Positions 21,186 to 31,389 of a stretch of DNA of 60,000 nt are shown here, piece after piece. Made by a program: the position numbers and the translations under genes. Positions within the stretch are counted from its first letter, which is position 1, and each line of letters opens with the position of its first letter. This DNA is from Adiantum capillus-veneris (lineage: Eukaryota > Streptophyta > Polypodiopsida > Polypodiales > Pteridaceae). Under the pieces are notes generated by a model. It did not search any database, was not told the DNA's origin, and was given only the letters and a program-made list of their open reading frames with translations. The stretch lies in NCBI GenBank assembly GCA_014529385.2, contig CM043966.1, positions 98,507,587-98,567,586 of the forward strand, in the 5' to 3' direction.

Positions 21186-21572
21186 TGTTACAACATAAGC
21201 CACACATTGAGGTCCTGCAGTCTTGTGGATGTCTAGACACTCGGACTAGGAGTCATGTAGCTTTGGGACATTTCTTCAGGGGATATCATGGGACAAGACG
21301 GGGTTTTGCACCATTCTTGATCTATGATGGAGTAGCGGTTGTATATGGGGGGCATACTAGTCTTTGGGGATATCTCTAATTGCATGTCATCAATGTATTT
21401 CTCTCTTGTACTCTGTGTTCGGTTGCATATCAATGAAGAAGACGGTGTTCTGTTTCTATGACTTGTCTTCTATTCTACCTTCATGTGTTTTGATGTTCAT
21501 ATAATGTAAGGCAGTGTGAGGGTATTCATTCTCGTAATTCTTATTGCTCCTCTGTGGGCAATAGACATTACA
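21186..21572 (+). repeat. R2 5' LTR
   Basis: 387 bp, TGTTACAACATAAGCC to GACATTACA. It matches the 3' LTR along its whole length, with differences that are mostly transitions. Confidence 0.95.
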
Positions 21573-21969
21573 TCTGATGACCACGATGGGCGATGGGCAA
21601 CTTGCTGTGAACATGCATGCGCACTAGGTCGTAGGGTCCTCCTGACCCTATGGTTCCAATTGTGCAGAGATGACAGAGGAGAGGCGGTTCAGATGAATTT
21701 GTTTTTTCTACACCGTAGGCTACGGAACATGTGTCTCCATCACCAAGTCCGGTGCGTGGTAGGCATATTCGGTGTGCACGGTGTACTCCACATAGTTAAT
21801 CATGTCCTCTTATCATGCGTTCACCCTCACCCTCACCCACTCATGTTGGTCCACCACAGTCTCCGGTAAGCAGTCCTGGGGTTTCACCGCTATTGTCCCC
21901 ACCTCCTAGTGTTTGACAGCTTTTTCCAGGAGGGGATACAGTTGGGCAAGGGACTAAGGCACAGCCAGT

Positions 21970-22617
21970 GGTGGCGGGTGGCCAGATTAAGTATAGCCAT
22001 TTTCAAGGTCTTTCAAAGGAAGACCCTGATGCACATTTGTGACAATTTAATAAAGTGTATGGATTGAATCATCGTGAAGTGGTGATTCCTCTTCATCAAC
22101 AATCAATGTTTGAATCTACACTTTTAGGAAAAGCTGCCAAATGGATGTCATAATACCCTGACGATCACTTTCAGACGTATGTCAAAGGGTCTAGATAGTT
22201 CTTGCGACGGTTCATAACGGAAAATACGGTCCCTCAACATTTAGAAAAGCTTCGGACGCTACGCCAAAAGTCATTGCCAGTGGAGGATTATGCTGCAAAA
22301 TTTCGGATGCTTTTGCAACGAGTACCTCAGGCACAACGGCCATCAGCCAAGGTGTTGAATGATTATTTTCTACGAGGACTCAATAAGGATCTCAAAACTG
22401 CTATGGCAATAGTGGATAAGGTAACCACTCCACTGGATAATGCAATTGCAAGGACTGTTGTAGCAGGAGAAGCTTTAGAGGACACGGAATCCCCAAAGAA
22501 GTCAAAGAAAAAAGATCAAAAGAAATCTCATCATAAGTCTCAGAGAAGTCTCAGAGAAGTGGCAATGAATTTGGAGTCGGAGACTGCAGACTCAGATTCC
22601 TCAGACTTAGGCAACAA
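21970..22617 (+). pseudogene. R2 Gag capsid-like region, nonsense-mutated and cut by CACTA-A
   Basis: One frame reads through from about 21975 to the CACTA-A junction at 22617, with stops at 22040, 22151 and 22196. It shows the plant Gag core: HFQGLSKEDPDAHL, a LLGKAAKWM motif, FLRRFITEN, then LRQKSLPVEDYAAKFRMLLQ and FLRGLNKDLKTAM, ending in a K/S-rich basic tail. Each stop can be explained by one C-to-T change from an R or Q codon. Gag forms the particle shell. The frame resumes after the transposon at 27023 with the zinc-knuckle part. The stretch 21573-21970 is leader with no gene seen. Confidence 0.85.
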
Positions 22618-22639
22618 CACTACAAGAGGCTCTTCACAT

Positions 22640-22792
22640 TAGCGACGCTCACACAGCGACGCTCAAAAAAAAAAATCCCGGCGTCGCTATGAGCGTCGCT
22701 ATAAGCGTCGCTATGAGCGTCGCAAATTTACAAAGAAATTTGCGACGCTCATAGCGACGCTTATAGCGACGCTCATAGCGACGCCAGCTGGG
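22640..22792. repeat. CACTA-A left subterminal array
   Basis: GCGACGCTCA/TAGCGACGC motifs occur in both orientations, including a palindromic block around 22690-22780 (GTCGCTATGAGCG on one side, CGCTCATAGCGAC on the other). The core AGCGACGC is shared with the right end and with CACTA-B and -C. Confidence 0.9.
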
Positions 22793-22879
22793 GTAAAAAA
22801 AATAACCGAGCGCGCCCAAAAACTCAGATCTCAGATCTGAGTTTTTCGGCGCCCTCAAGCAAAGAGCAGGTAACGCTCT

Positions 22880-22912
22880 CCCTCACTCTCTCTCTCTCTC
22901 TCTCTCTTTTTC

Positions 22913-22952
<40 letters not shown>

Positions 22953-23075
22953 AGAGGAAGGAGAGCCAGGTATGCTCCTTCCCTCTCCTCATTCTCATGT
23001 TCCCTTCCCCTCTTTCTCTCTCCCTCGCTCTCTCTCTCACACACACACACATACACACACACATATAGTGTTTTT

Positions 23076-23112
<37 letters not shown>

Positions 23113-23330
23113 TGCAAAAACGCACACACATACATAAACAAAGAATCGACACACACATTGAGAGAGAAAAAGAGAGAGAGAGCATGCATAAACAAAAAAC
23201 GCACGCATTGAGAGAGGAAAAGAGAGAGAGAACATGCATAAACAAAAAACGCACACATTGAGAGAGGAAAAGAGAAAGAAAACATGCATACGATCCAAAA
23301 AAACGCACACACATTGAGAGAGAAAGAAAG
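22880..23330. repeat. CT/AC/GA microsatellites and imperfect 40-50 bp repeats in CACTA-A
   Basis: (CT)n, (AC)n and (GA)n tracts are followed by several copies of a unit containing GCATGCATAAACAAAAAACGCACRCATTGAGAGAG-type text (about 23180-23310). Long predicted frames here are low-complexity shadows. 23331-23688 holds no gene; it includes AGATTTA/GTTTATTT repeats near 23592-23685. Confidence 0.8.
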
Positions 23331-23688
23331 AGAAACTAAGGGAGCGTCGTAGGAAACTAATTAAAATTAAAAGACCTAAAGATCTAGCCGACGAGGAGTT
23401 GAACTGAAGACCTATTATTCAAGAGAGAAATGGCATAATCAATCTATCATACTTGGCATGGGTGATAGAAAGGTTATACCATTTATCTCTTTTTATTGGC
23501 ACACACATCCACACACGCGCACACACACAGGAAGAAGAGAGTTATAACGTCGTAGGAAACTATCTTAAAAGACGTTAAAGATTAGGTTATATGTAGACTT
23601 ACATTAAATTAGATTTAGGTTTATTTTTAACTAGATTTACGTTTATTTAAGCTAGATTTAGATTTATGTTATATTAGATTAGATGCGG

Positions 23689-23881
23689 GTCTCCATAGAC
23701 TGCGATGCCTGCATGAAGCGGGTGAAGAAAGCCCTCAATGGAATATAGGGTATTGCTGCCTTCACTCATAGTGGGCTCCGTCGATCCAAAAGTACTGGTG
23801 AAATGTCTTCAGAAGATAGGGAAGAAGGTGGATCTTCAGGGCGGCAAGAGTCACTACATCCCCGACACAATGACCATCTAG
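23689..23881 (+). pseudogene. Captured heavy-metal-associated (HMA) domain fragment in CACTA-A
   Basis: Frame from 23689 reads VSIDCDACMKRVKKALNGI, then a stop at 23746-23748. This fits the start of a plant HMA/HIPP-type domain, where the C-x2-C pair (DCDAC) binds copper or another soft metal ion and is followed by an amphipathic RVKKAL helix. A second frame at 23778-23881 reads VDPKVLVKCLQKIGKKVDL, matching the last helix and strand of the same domain (K-V-L...L-Q-K-x-G-K-K-V-x-L). The middle strand is missing, and the frames differ by one base, so it is a broken fragment. Host metallochaperone genes are the likely source. AGATTTA-rich direct repeats (23592-23685 and 23899-23980) flank it. 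Confidence 0.72.
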
Positions 23882-24074
23882 ACAACCTCTAGTCATTAGA
23901 CTTACGTTAAATTAGATTTAGCTTTATTTTTAGTTAGATTTACGTTTATTTAGATTTACGCTTATTTACGTTAGATCGAGTCCACGCAAGAATTACTTAC
24001 GGTTTAGGGTTTAGAGTTAGACGAACAGTGAAAAGATCTACTGTGAAAAAATGTTAAGATGAAGTGAAGTGCTA

Positions 24075-24245
24075 CAGCTAGAGAAGAGGCAAAGGGATTT
24101 TGTCCACTACATGCAGTATCATGTAGACGTGGGTGTCTAGATTTCTTGTACCCACAAATATAGGTATTGACCAATAAAGACGAGATTATAACCCGGTGGT
24201 TCTGATCTCCGTGCACCTCTAGACCGAGGTGTGCGGGGATTGGAC
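24075..24245 (+). promoter_or_regulatory. Conserved hairpin block before tnp2 (CACTA-A)
   Basis: Counterpart of 3660-3850. The hairpin at 24205-24240 keeps the left arm ATCTCCGTGCACCTC, a 6-nt loop and a right arm that still pairs if G-U pairs are allowed. The phrase ACCAATAAAGACGAGAT just upstream is identical in CACTA-C. Confidence 0.6.
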
Positions 24246-24263
24246 ATGACTAGAGAATGTGAG

Positions 24264-24367
<104 letters not shown>

Positions 24368-24429
24368 GACGAAGAATGCCAATAGAATATTAAATTTGTT
24401 GTCTAGGTTATAAGTTTTTTATCCTCATT

Positions 24430-25622
24430 ATGAGTAGCGACGAGGATGTGGGACCGTCCAACCGAAACACCTATCTCTCAACGAGGGTCTTATGTCCTTG
24501 TAATCAATGCAAGCATGCTGTGCGACGGACAAGACGTGTTTCTTTGCAGCACGTTCGTGAATTTGGCGAGTTCGATCCATCTATTATAGATCGAGTTGTT
24601 GCCAATTATAACTCGTCGGACTCTGACGCTGGCCAACAAGCAGCAATCTTGCAACCCAATAGACGTATTCGAAGGCGCTTTGGTCAAGCAACATATGTGA
24701 GGCCACAAGATGTAGCCTCTGACAGCTCGGGGGATGATCATGCAGAGCACATTCCCAACGAGGCAATGTTTGAGCCCGAGATTGATGAAATGATCGAGAC
24801 GATCATGGATTCAGAAAGGCTTATCTATGATGATATGAAAAGTGAAGCCGATACATCATTGTATAATGGAGCACGTATGTCTAGATTGAAAGCACTCCTG
24901 GTTCTTCTCAACATGCAGGCAAAGTTTGGATGGAGTGACACTAGCGTCACAGCGCTTTTCAGGTGATCTATTACAATTAGTTTACTTTAATAGACCTCAT
25001 GGTGTATAATGATCTGATAGATTTTTACACGACTGTATCATATTTTTATGTTGTGTAGATTGCTGAAAGAGCACATTCTACCAGCTGACAATGTGATGCC
25101 AGATTCCCGAGATGAAGCAAGAAAGATTTTGCGAAACTTGGGGATGGATTACAATTCTATCCACGCTTGTCCTAATGACTGCATTCTTTTCAGAGGGGAA
25201 TACACAGACATGGAGAAGTGTCCGAAATGTGATTCCGAAAGATATCGAGTAGATCTCCACGGGACAAAAATTCCACAAAAGGTTTTGCGACATTTTCCTT
25301 TGCTTCCTCGCATCAAGCATTTCTTCGAATGTAAGTCCATGGCCGCCCTAGCATCATGGCATGAGGAGAATAAATCTTCGGATGGTGTGCTACGAATTCC
25401 TGCAGATTGCGCAGCCTGGAAACATATAGATGGAACATGGTCGGATTTTGCCAGGGAAGCTCGAAATTTGCGCTTAGGCCTGGCTATGGATGGCGTAAAT
25501 CCATTTGGTCAAAGATCAACATCTTACAGTGTATGGCCCGTTGTCATCGTCAACTACAACATTCCCCCGTGGTTGACTACGAAGAAGGGGTACCTATGGC
25601 TAAGCTTGATTGTGCCAGGGCG
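24430..25622 (+). pseudogene. CACTA-A tnp2 gene, 5' half only
   Basis: Exon 1 is 24430-24962 and starts MSSDEDVGPSNRNTYL with a C-P-C-N-Q-C motif. The intron is 24963-25058 (GT...AG) and exon 2 runs 25059-25622. It carries the transposase-associated N-terminus and the start of the tnp2 domain (CPNDCILF, CPKCDSERYR, LRLGLAMDGVNPFG, NIPPWLTTKKG), then breaks at the deletion. Translation past the junction ends within 6 codons. The NIPPW stretch is intact here, whereas CACTA-B has lost one C in it. The catalytic C-terminal region and DUF4218/DUF4216 are absent. Confidence 0.93.
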
Positions 25623-26398
25623 GCGGCATCATCATGGATGATGACGGCAAGAAGGTGATCTCGCGCATGCGTGGTCTTTGCTCTCAGCTGTTTAGACACT
25701 ATATACTAAACAAATGGAGTGAAGTACCAAGTGATTTAAAAAACAGAGTCATCAGCATACTTCATGATGAGTTTCCCGTTCCAACACGGGATCAGCGCTT
25801 CAATGAAGACCTGATGAAGATTCGAATGCGCGAATACTGCAAACACAAGCGTTCCGAAGTGCAAAAAGCAATCAAGAATGGGTGGAATAGGCCAGATTGG
25901 CTGGCCAAAGAAGATTGGAAGAATGCGAAGAAAGCAGCGCGCGAGAATCCCGACAAGTGGAAGCAACAAAAGGATGCAGCCAGAGCGCGAGTAGAGGCAG
26001 GGAGCTCGCACCACTTGGGGAGCGGTGGATGGGCATCATTTGAGGCCGATTTTGTAAGTCTTTTCACATTGCTCTTTATGCATGTTCGATAGTTTAGGGT
26101 TTATGAGTTTTTTAGTTCTAACATAATGAAATCTTTGTATGTTTTGACAGTGGTCGATGACAGGACGTGATCCCACACCGTACGAGCGCGAGTACGCAGG
26201 CAGGAAGGGCTTAAACGCCCTGATGGACATTCTCAGTTCTCGCGGCGGCATGGTTAGTATTAGGGTTTACTCTTTTTTATTTTTTGTATTGTTTTATAAA
26301 TGTCGTTATATGTTTATACTTACTGAAAACTGTCTTAATGTCTTTTTTTGCAGAATCCGACAGATACGCCGCTTGGACGCGATGAGACGTCTGATTAG
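25623..26398 (+). pseudogene. CACTA-A tnpA-like gene, 3' part
   Basis: Downstream of the deletion the reading frame of the second gene continues: from ATG at 25634 (MDDDGKKVISRMRG) to 26070, intron 26071-26150, exon 26151-26254 (WSMTGRDPTPYEREYAGRKG), intron, and last exon 26354-26398 ending TAG. The N-terminal TP-rich region present in CACTA-B is lost. The charged helices and HLGSGGWASF motif remain. If translated from the internal ATG it could still give a partial DNA-binding protein; this is inference. Confidence 0.8.
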
Positions 26399-26754
26399 AC
26401 GATGTCAGTTTAGCCGTAGCTAGATAGCATTAGTTTAGGGTTTCTCATAGCTTATGTATCATGAGACGGATTTTATACGTCTTTTTGAACCATGTATATT
26501 ATTACATTTGTCACCGCAATTCCTTTTGCCAATCAATTCTTTATGCCTATGATGTTGTACAATTGTCATTATTACATTTGCCAATCAATTCAGTTTGTCT
26601 ATGATGTGTACAATTGTCAATTTTGCAAACAATGCGTCTTGTGGGTGACTATTTTGGGTCTATTATTTACCTTTGCACTTTTTTTAAAAAGTGAATCAAG
26701 TACAATATGGTTGATGGGTGGCAGGGCATTCAATGCCCTGCCACCAAAAAAATA

Positions 26755-27000
26755 TTCTCTCAGGCGTCGCTATAAGCGTCGCTATTTATGGCTCTGTAGC
26801 GTCGCTATATGCGTCGCTATACTCTTCTGTGAGAGCGACGCTATAAGCGTCGCTATAGGCGTCGCTATGAGCGTCGCTATATAGCGACGCCTATAGCGAC
26901 GCATATAGCGACGCTCTCGTAGCGACGCTTTTAGCGACGGTTATAGCGACGCCGGGGGTTATAAAAACCCAGTGTATTTCCGTCGCTAAGAGCGTCACAA
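26755..27000. repeat. CACTA-A right subterminal array
   Basis: At least fifteen copies of GCGTCGCTAT/ATAGCGACGC occur in both orientations, with a central switch near 26880 from mostly GTCGCTAT to mostly ATAGCGAC, which makes a large hairpin. 26400-26754 is AT-rich 3' sequence with no gene seen. Confidence 0.92.
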
Positions 27001-27022
27001 GAGCACATAACCTCTTGTAGTG

Positions 27023-27510
27023 CAACGATTTGAGGAAAGAATCAGAGGATCCACCCCGGAGAAAATCCTAGCATCAAGGGAAAGGTGTTCCATCCGGATC
27101 ATCAAAATCTTCTATGGTGGTAAAAAGTCAGAAGGAACTGTGGTGTACTCAATGTCAAAATCTAGGACATGCCACTCAAGAGTGTGCAATGAATCAGAAT
27201 TGGTGTGCAATTTGCACGGCCAACACTCATAATACAGTAGAATGTTATTTCAATGGTCGGGGTCATAGGAGTCGGGATTCTTCTACATGGCACCCACCAC
27301 AGTTAGGGCAAGGACAAGAGCCTGCGGTGTCGATGGTTCATGCTCATACAATAGAGGTGCCCTTTCAAGGACAAGCAGGTGAACGGGGTCAAGGAGGGGG
27401 TCGCGGTCGCGAAAGAGCTGGCCGAGATCCTAATCGACCCAAGACCTGCCTTTTCTGTTTTGGAGATGGTCACTGGCGGTCCCGAGTGCTCAGAGGCTAT
27501 GGAATATGAT
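27023..27510 (+). pseudogene. R2 Gag C-terminal zinc-knuckle region
   Basis: Frame 27114-27509 carries CTQCQNLGHATQEC and CAICTANTHNTVEC, both C-x2-C-x4-H-x4-C, followed by a G/R/Q-rich linker and a third, broken knuckle starting CLFCFGDGHW. It continues the Gag frame interrupted by CACTA-A and would bind the element RNA. The last knuckle loses its final C to a frameshift near 27480. Confidence 0.85.
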
Positions 27511-27549
27511 TGGAAGAAACAAGAACGTGCTGCTGGAAATTAGCCCAGT

Positions 27550-28450
27550 GTGGCTATGGTTCAAATTGAAGGGCTGGAGGAATCAGACCCGATGGTTTCA
27601 CTAATTACGCTTCTGGGAAAAATGTGGTTCCAAAAGCCGATGTTAAGCTTCCGGATTGGGCGACTCGAGAAGATGTACAAAAAAAGACTATCGTGGATGC
27701 CACAGTCATTACCACCATTGCAATCATCAAGACCATTGACCTCTTGTCTGGAAACAAAAGAGGGGAAAGTCAAAAACAAGGTTGATACTCTGGAAGTGGA
27801 TAATTGGGATTCAATTTGGAAAGAGGTTCTATATTTTCCATTACAAGTACCTTTGGGTTCGTTACTGAAATTGGTTCCAAATTTTCATAATGCCTTGCTA
27901 AGTCAAAAGTCCAAAGAAATGACTAAGATGGAAGCTAACATCACGGTAGCTAAGGGTGAGCGGGACGAGTCAGTCCTGTTGCCGACGACTAGGATCACGG
28001 ATATTCGCATCCCGAAGCTTTCAGTCAGATATCATGGTACATATATCGAGAAAGTACTGTTAGATGGAGGTGGCAAGAGTGAATATTATTACTCAAGCGG
28101 CTTGTGAGCATTTTGAACTTAGTGATTGGGAACCTGCACCTTTTGTAGTTTGCATGGCAGATCACAGAAGAGTACAGCCAGTAGGATTACTCCGAGGCAT
28201 TGTCCTGAATGTAGATGGCTTGTCTTTTGTTGTTTCCTTAGTAGTCTTAAATATTGAGAATCATAGTCAGGATTATCATATTATTTTGGGGAGACCATGG
28301 TTACGTCAAGCCAGGGTAAAGCATAATTGGGAGTCAAATATGCTTACAGTTAAAAAGGGTCGCAGGAAAGTTCGGGTGATGTTGGGAACATGCAGGCAAC
28401 CAATTCAAGCAACATGGCCTATGATAGCTGAGATAGTAAGAGGATGAAGA
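27550..28450 (+). pseudogene. R2 protease region, frameshifted and with altered active site
   Basis: The frame 27550-28107 ends in a strand leading to VLLDGGG, where Ty3 proteases have D-S/T-G-A, so the second active-site residue is changed. A one-base shift moves the rest to frame 28064-28447 (ARVNIITQAACEHF..., then YHIILGRPWLRQARV), which contains the C-terminal I-I-L-G-R-P-W motif. The protease would be inactive. Confidence 0.8.
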
Positions 28451-28454
28451 GGAG

Positions 28455-28763
28455 CAATTCTTGAAGGCTAACCCGGATTTAGTTTCTTTATGTCTTGTAG
28501 ACATTTCTATGATTTCGGAGGGGAAATCTTTAGGGGTTTTAGGAATTTCACCAGAAATAGGGGAGCAAGAAAAAAACTTTCCTAGTCCCAAATCATTAGA
28601 GGAATTTTTAAAGCAAGAACGCGCATTTGAAGCACGGACGGGAAAAGTTACAAGGGTCAAGGAAGATGAATTGGAGAAGGTCTTTCTAGGGGAGCAAGCG
28701 GAGTCTAAGTCCATCTATATTAATAAACAGCTCGAGGCAATTTTTTGAGGATACTTTATTAAC
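28455..28763 (+). CDS. R2 Pol linker between protease and RT
   Basis: A 95-residue charged frame (28461-28748) with no named domain, ending a few bases before the reverse transcriptase frame. Equivalent linkers occur in R1 (1-646). Confidence 0.5.
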
Positions 28764-29699
28764 TTGTTGACAGGATTTAAGGATGTCTTCGCATGGGAAT
28801 ATGCGGATATGAAAGGATTGGATCCAAAGTTTTATCAACATACGATTAATCTAAAACCTGATGTGGTGCCAATGAAGCAGCATTCATATAGGATGAATCC
28901 GAATGTAGCAAAGCAAGTTAGGGTGGAAATTGATCGTCTATTACAGGTGGGTTTTATTACCCCTATTGATAATCCCGAATGGATTTCTCCCATTGTGGTG
29001 GTACCAAAGAAAAATAAGAAAATTTACATTTGTGTGGATTATTGAAAGCTGAATGCAGCTATTGTTCCAAATCCTTTTCCTCTTCCATTTTTGGTTTCTA
29101 TTTTGAATGATGTGGCAGGGCACAAGATGTATACTTTTCAGGATGGGTTCAATGGATATAACCAAATTCGAATGGTGTTGAGTGATCAGCCTAAAACAAC
29201 TTTTATCACAGCATGGGGCGTTTTTGCATGCATAGTAATGTGGTTCGGATTAAGATATGCACCCTCAACTTTTCAAAGTCATATGTCTCAAATTTTTGGT
29301 CCCTATTTGACGCATTTTATGCGAGTTTTTCTGGATGATCTCAGTGTTTCTGGAGCGCAATTAGAGCATTTGAAGCCATTGTGGTTATGTTTTATGAAAT
29401 GTCGAGAGGTGAAATTTAGTTTAAATCCTCTAAAATGTGCATTCGCAGTTTGAAGTGGGAGGTTATTGGGTCATATAATCTTTGAGAATGGCATTTTAAT
29501 GGATCGGGATAAAATAGCCGCAATTATGGAAGCACCTCCTCTGGTGAATTCGAAACAGTGTCAAGTATTTTTGGGCCAAGCTCGTTGGCATGGGAGACAT
29601 TTGAGGTTTGTCGTGCATTTGGCAATAACTATTTATCAGGTAGCACATGCCAAAGTTTTTGAATGGACGCAGAATGTGCTCTGGATTTTTGGAGATTAA
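28764..29699 (+). pseudogene. R2 reverse transcriptase
   Basis: One frame from 28764 to 29699 with stops at 29043 (CGA-to-TGA type, in the D-Y-R-K-L-N motif) and 29451. It shows the ordered RT landmarks: KDVFAWEYADMKGLDPKFYQHTI, GFITPIDNPEWISPIVVVPKK, TFQDGFNGYNQIRM, the catalytic box VFLDDLSV near 29330, and LLGHIIFENGI. The fingers and palm are complete apart from the stops. It matches the RT entry of R1 in layout. Confidence 0.9.
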
Positions 29700-30175
29700 A
29701 AATTCAGCTATCCAAAGCTCCAATTATGATCCCTCTGAATTGGGGTCAGGATTTTCATGTATTTGTGGATGCTTCTAACCAGGCCATTGGCAGTGTGCTG
29801 ATGCAGGAAAAAATTCAAGGGTGGTTTCGGCCTGTCTATTATGCCAGCTAAAGATTATTCTCCGCAAAAAAGAATTATTCAGTGACAGAAAGAGAATGTT
29901 TAGGGATGATTTATCCAAAGAAAAAGTTTCGTCATTATCTGTTGGGCCGGCGGTTTTTCTTTCATGTGGATCATTTGGCTCTTCCATATCTGGTGCACCA
30001 ACAGAATTTGACAGGAAGATTGGCTCGATGGGTGCTCTTGTTATAGGAATTTTATTTTGAGGTGATACATCGTCCAGGAGCCCAGCATGCAGTGGCTAAC
30101 TACCTTTCCAAGCTAGATTCCGGTGAGCTGTCGATGGGAGTGGCTGATGAATTTTTGGATGCATCTCTTTTTTAA
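29700..30175 (+). pseudogene. R2 RNase H
   Basis: Starts in another frame at 29663 and reads FHVFVDASNQAIGSVLMQ (the first catalytic D in the VDAS motif), then after a shift NYSVTEREC (catalytic E), HYLLGRRFFFHVDH (catalytic D in HVDH) and VIHRPGAQHAVANYLSKL. The order is that of Ty3-type RNase H, which removes the RNA strand after copying. At least three frame breaks are present. Confidence 0.82.
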
Positions 30176-30187
30176 ACAGGAGATATT

Positions 30188-30475
30188 GTGGATGGTCTTA
30201 CAGTTATGAAACAACCTAGGATGATCCCCAGCATTCCATGGACTTGGTATGAGGAGATGTTCCATTTTTTAGACAGTGGAGAAATGCCTTCATTCTTGTC
30301 CAATCATCAAAGGAAACGGATGGCTATTAGAAGTAGGAATTTTGAGATTTTCATGGGAAAGCTAAAATTAAGGTGGTTTGGGCCATTCTGGATTTTTAAA
30401 GCATGCGGACCCACTTCTTCTCATTTGACTGACTTGCAGGGGGAGGTGATTTCTGTGCCGGTGAATGGATTTTGA
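30188..30475 (+). pseudogene. R2 integrase remnant: linker joined to GPF-type C-terminal domain, core missing
   Basis: A single 95-codon frame begins with the linker after RNase H (IPSIPWTWYEEMFHF...) and passes directly into KLKLRWFGPFWIFKACG and LTDLQGEVISVPVNGF, the C-terminal GPF/Y domain of Ty3 integrases. The HHCC zinc domain and the D,D35E catalytic core, normally about 300 residues, are absent. The join near 30357 looks like one clean deletion. Confidence 0.75.
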
Positions 30476-30479
30476 CTAC

Positions 30480-31389
30480 GCCATTATTTTTCACCTACCT
30501 CGATTCAGTGCCCCTTTGCTGTGATACAAGAGCCAGAAGCCGCCCTAATATGATTGGGAATTCTTTTGCATGCAATCTTGAAAAGAAAGGAAAGGGTAAT
30601 GATGATTGGGACACCGTGGCACGCCCTATTTTGAGAACTCTTTGTGAGTGGTTTAGTGCATGCAGTGGATACCCTATACTCTCCTCTCGTTTTTTGCATC
30701 ACATTTGCAAGGCTGCACTGCATCATTCTTCTGTGCTTCTGTGTATCTTCGCCACCATGACAGCCTCCTTATTGCAGTGCGTTTTGTTTACTCCAGTGTA
30801 GCAGCTGGCTCTTCGCAGGGTGGACGCTTGGTTACAAGATTTGCGCCTGTGTGTCTTTGCCAACGTGGATTGGCAAGGTATTCATGCTCACCTGTAGGCC
30901 ACATCATTAATTGAGGAGTTAGCTACTGGTGATGTGGTGCAGATCAACAACCAGCACATTCAATTGACAGCTGAAAGGATTTCAAGATGCTGATGGTTGC
31001 CAAGTGATGGTGTTGTGTGAGCATCACATGTTATTCCTGCTGCAGAGGCAGAAGTAGAGTTTGGATTGAAAGTGAAGGGTGAATATAAATTATCAGGGCT
31101 CATTGATACAACGATAAGGGATGTATATTGTTGGTTCCTGGAGGCAATTTGGTTGCAAGCCAAAACTTATACAATTTTGGCCAAAGCGCGCAATGTATTG
31201 CATTTGACCAACTTTGGTTCGATGGCTTGGGCAGCGATCATCAGGGAACAATTACTAGAAGAATGCCAAAGAGTGGTGGGACATATGGGCGTAGCATCCC
31301 AACAAATACCAAGGTCGGGTATCTACTTACTTTAGTGTTTCCTTTGTGGAAAGTTTTTCCTCTCACCCTTCGCCCTCTGTGCCACTTTG
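30480..31389 (+). pseudogene. R2 region between integrase and the extra frame, frame-broken
   Basis: Several short plus-strand frames (30472-30801, 30660-30914, 31066-31335) look like pieces of one decayed coding region. They give mixed hydrophobic text with no domain I recognise. It may be the N-terminal half of the extra frame that follows. Confidence 0.35.

Noticed and set aside
22883-23314. Several overlapping minus-strand frames (up to 143 codons) and their CACTA-B equivalents at 37686-38144
   Set aside because: Dipeptide repeat and low-complexity text from CT/AC/GA tracts, open in all three phases, which signals repeat rather than coding.
23689-23881. A functional metallochaperone gene
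   Set aside because: No start, internal stop, missing central strand and a frameshift; it is a captured fragment.
24001-24030. GGTTTAGGGTTTAG, a possible interstitial telomere repeat
   Set aside because: Only about two units of TTTAGGG; too short to support telomere origin.
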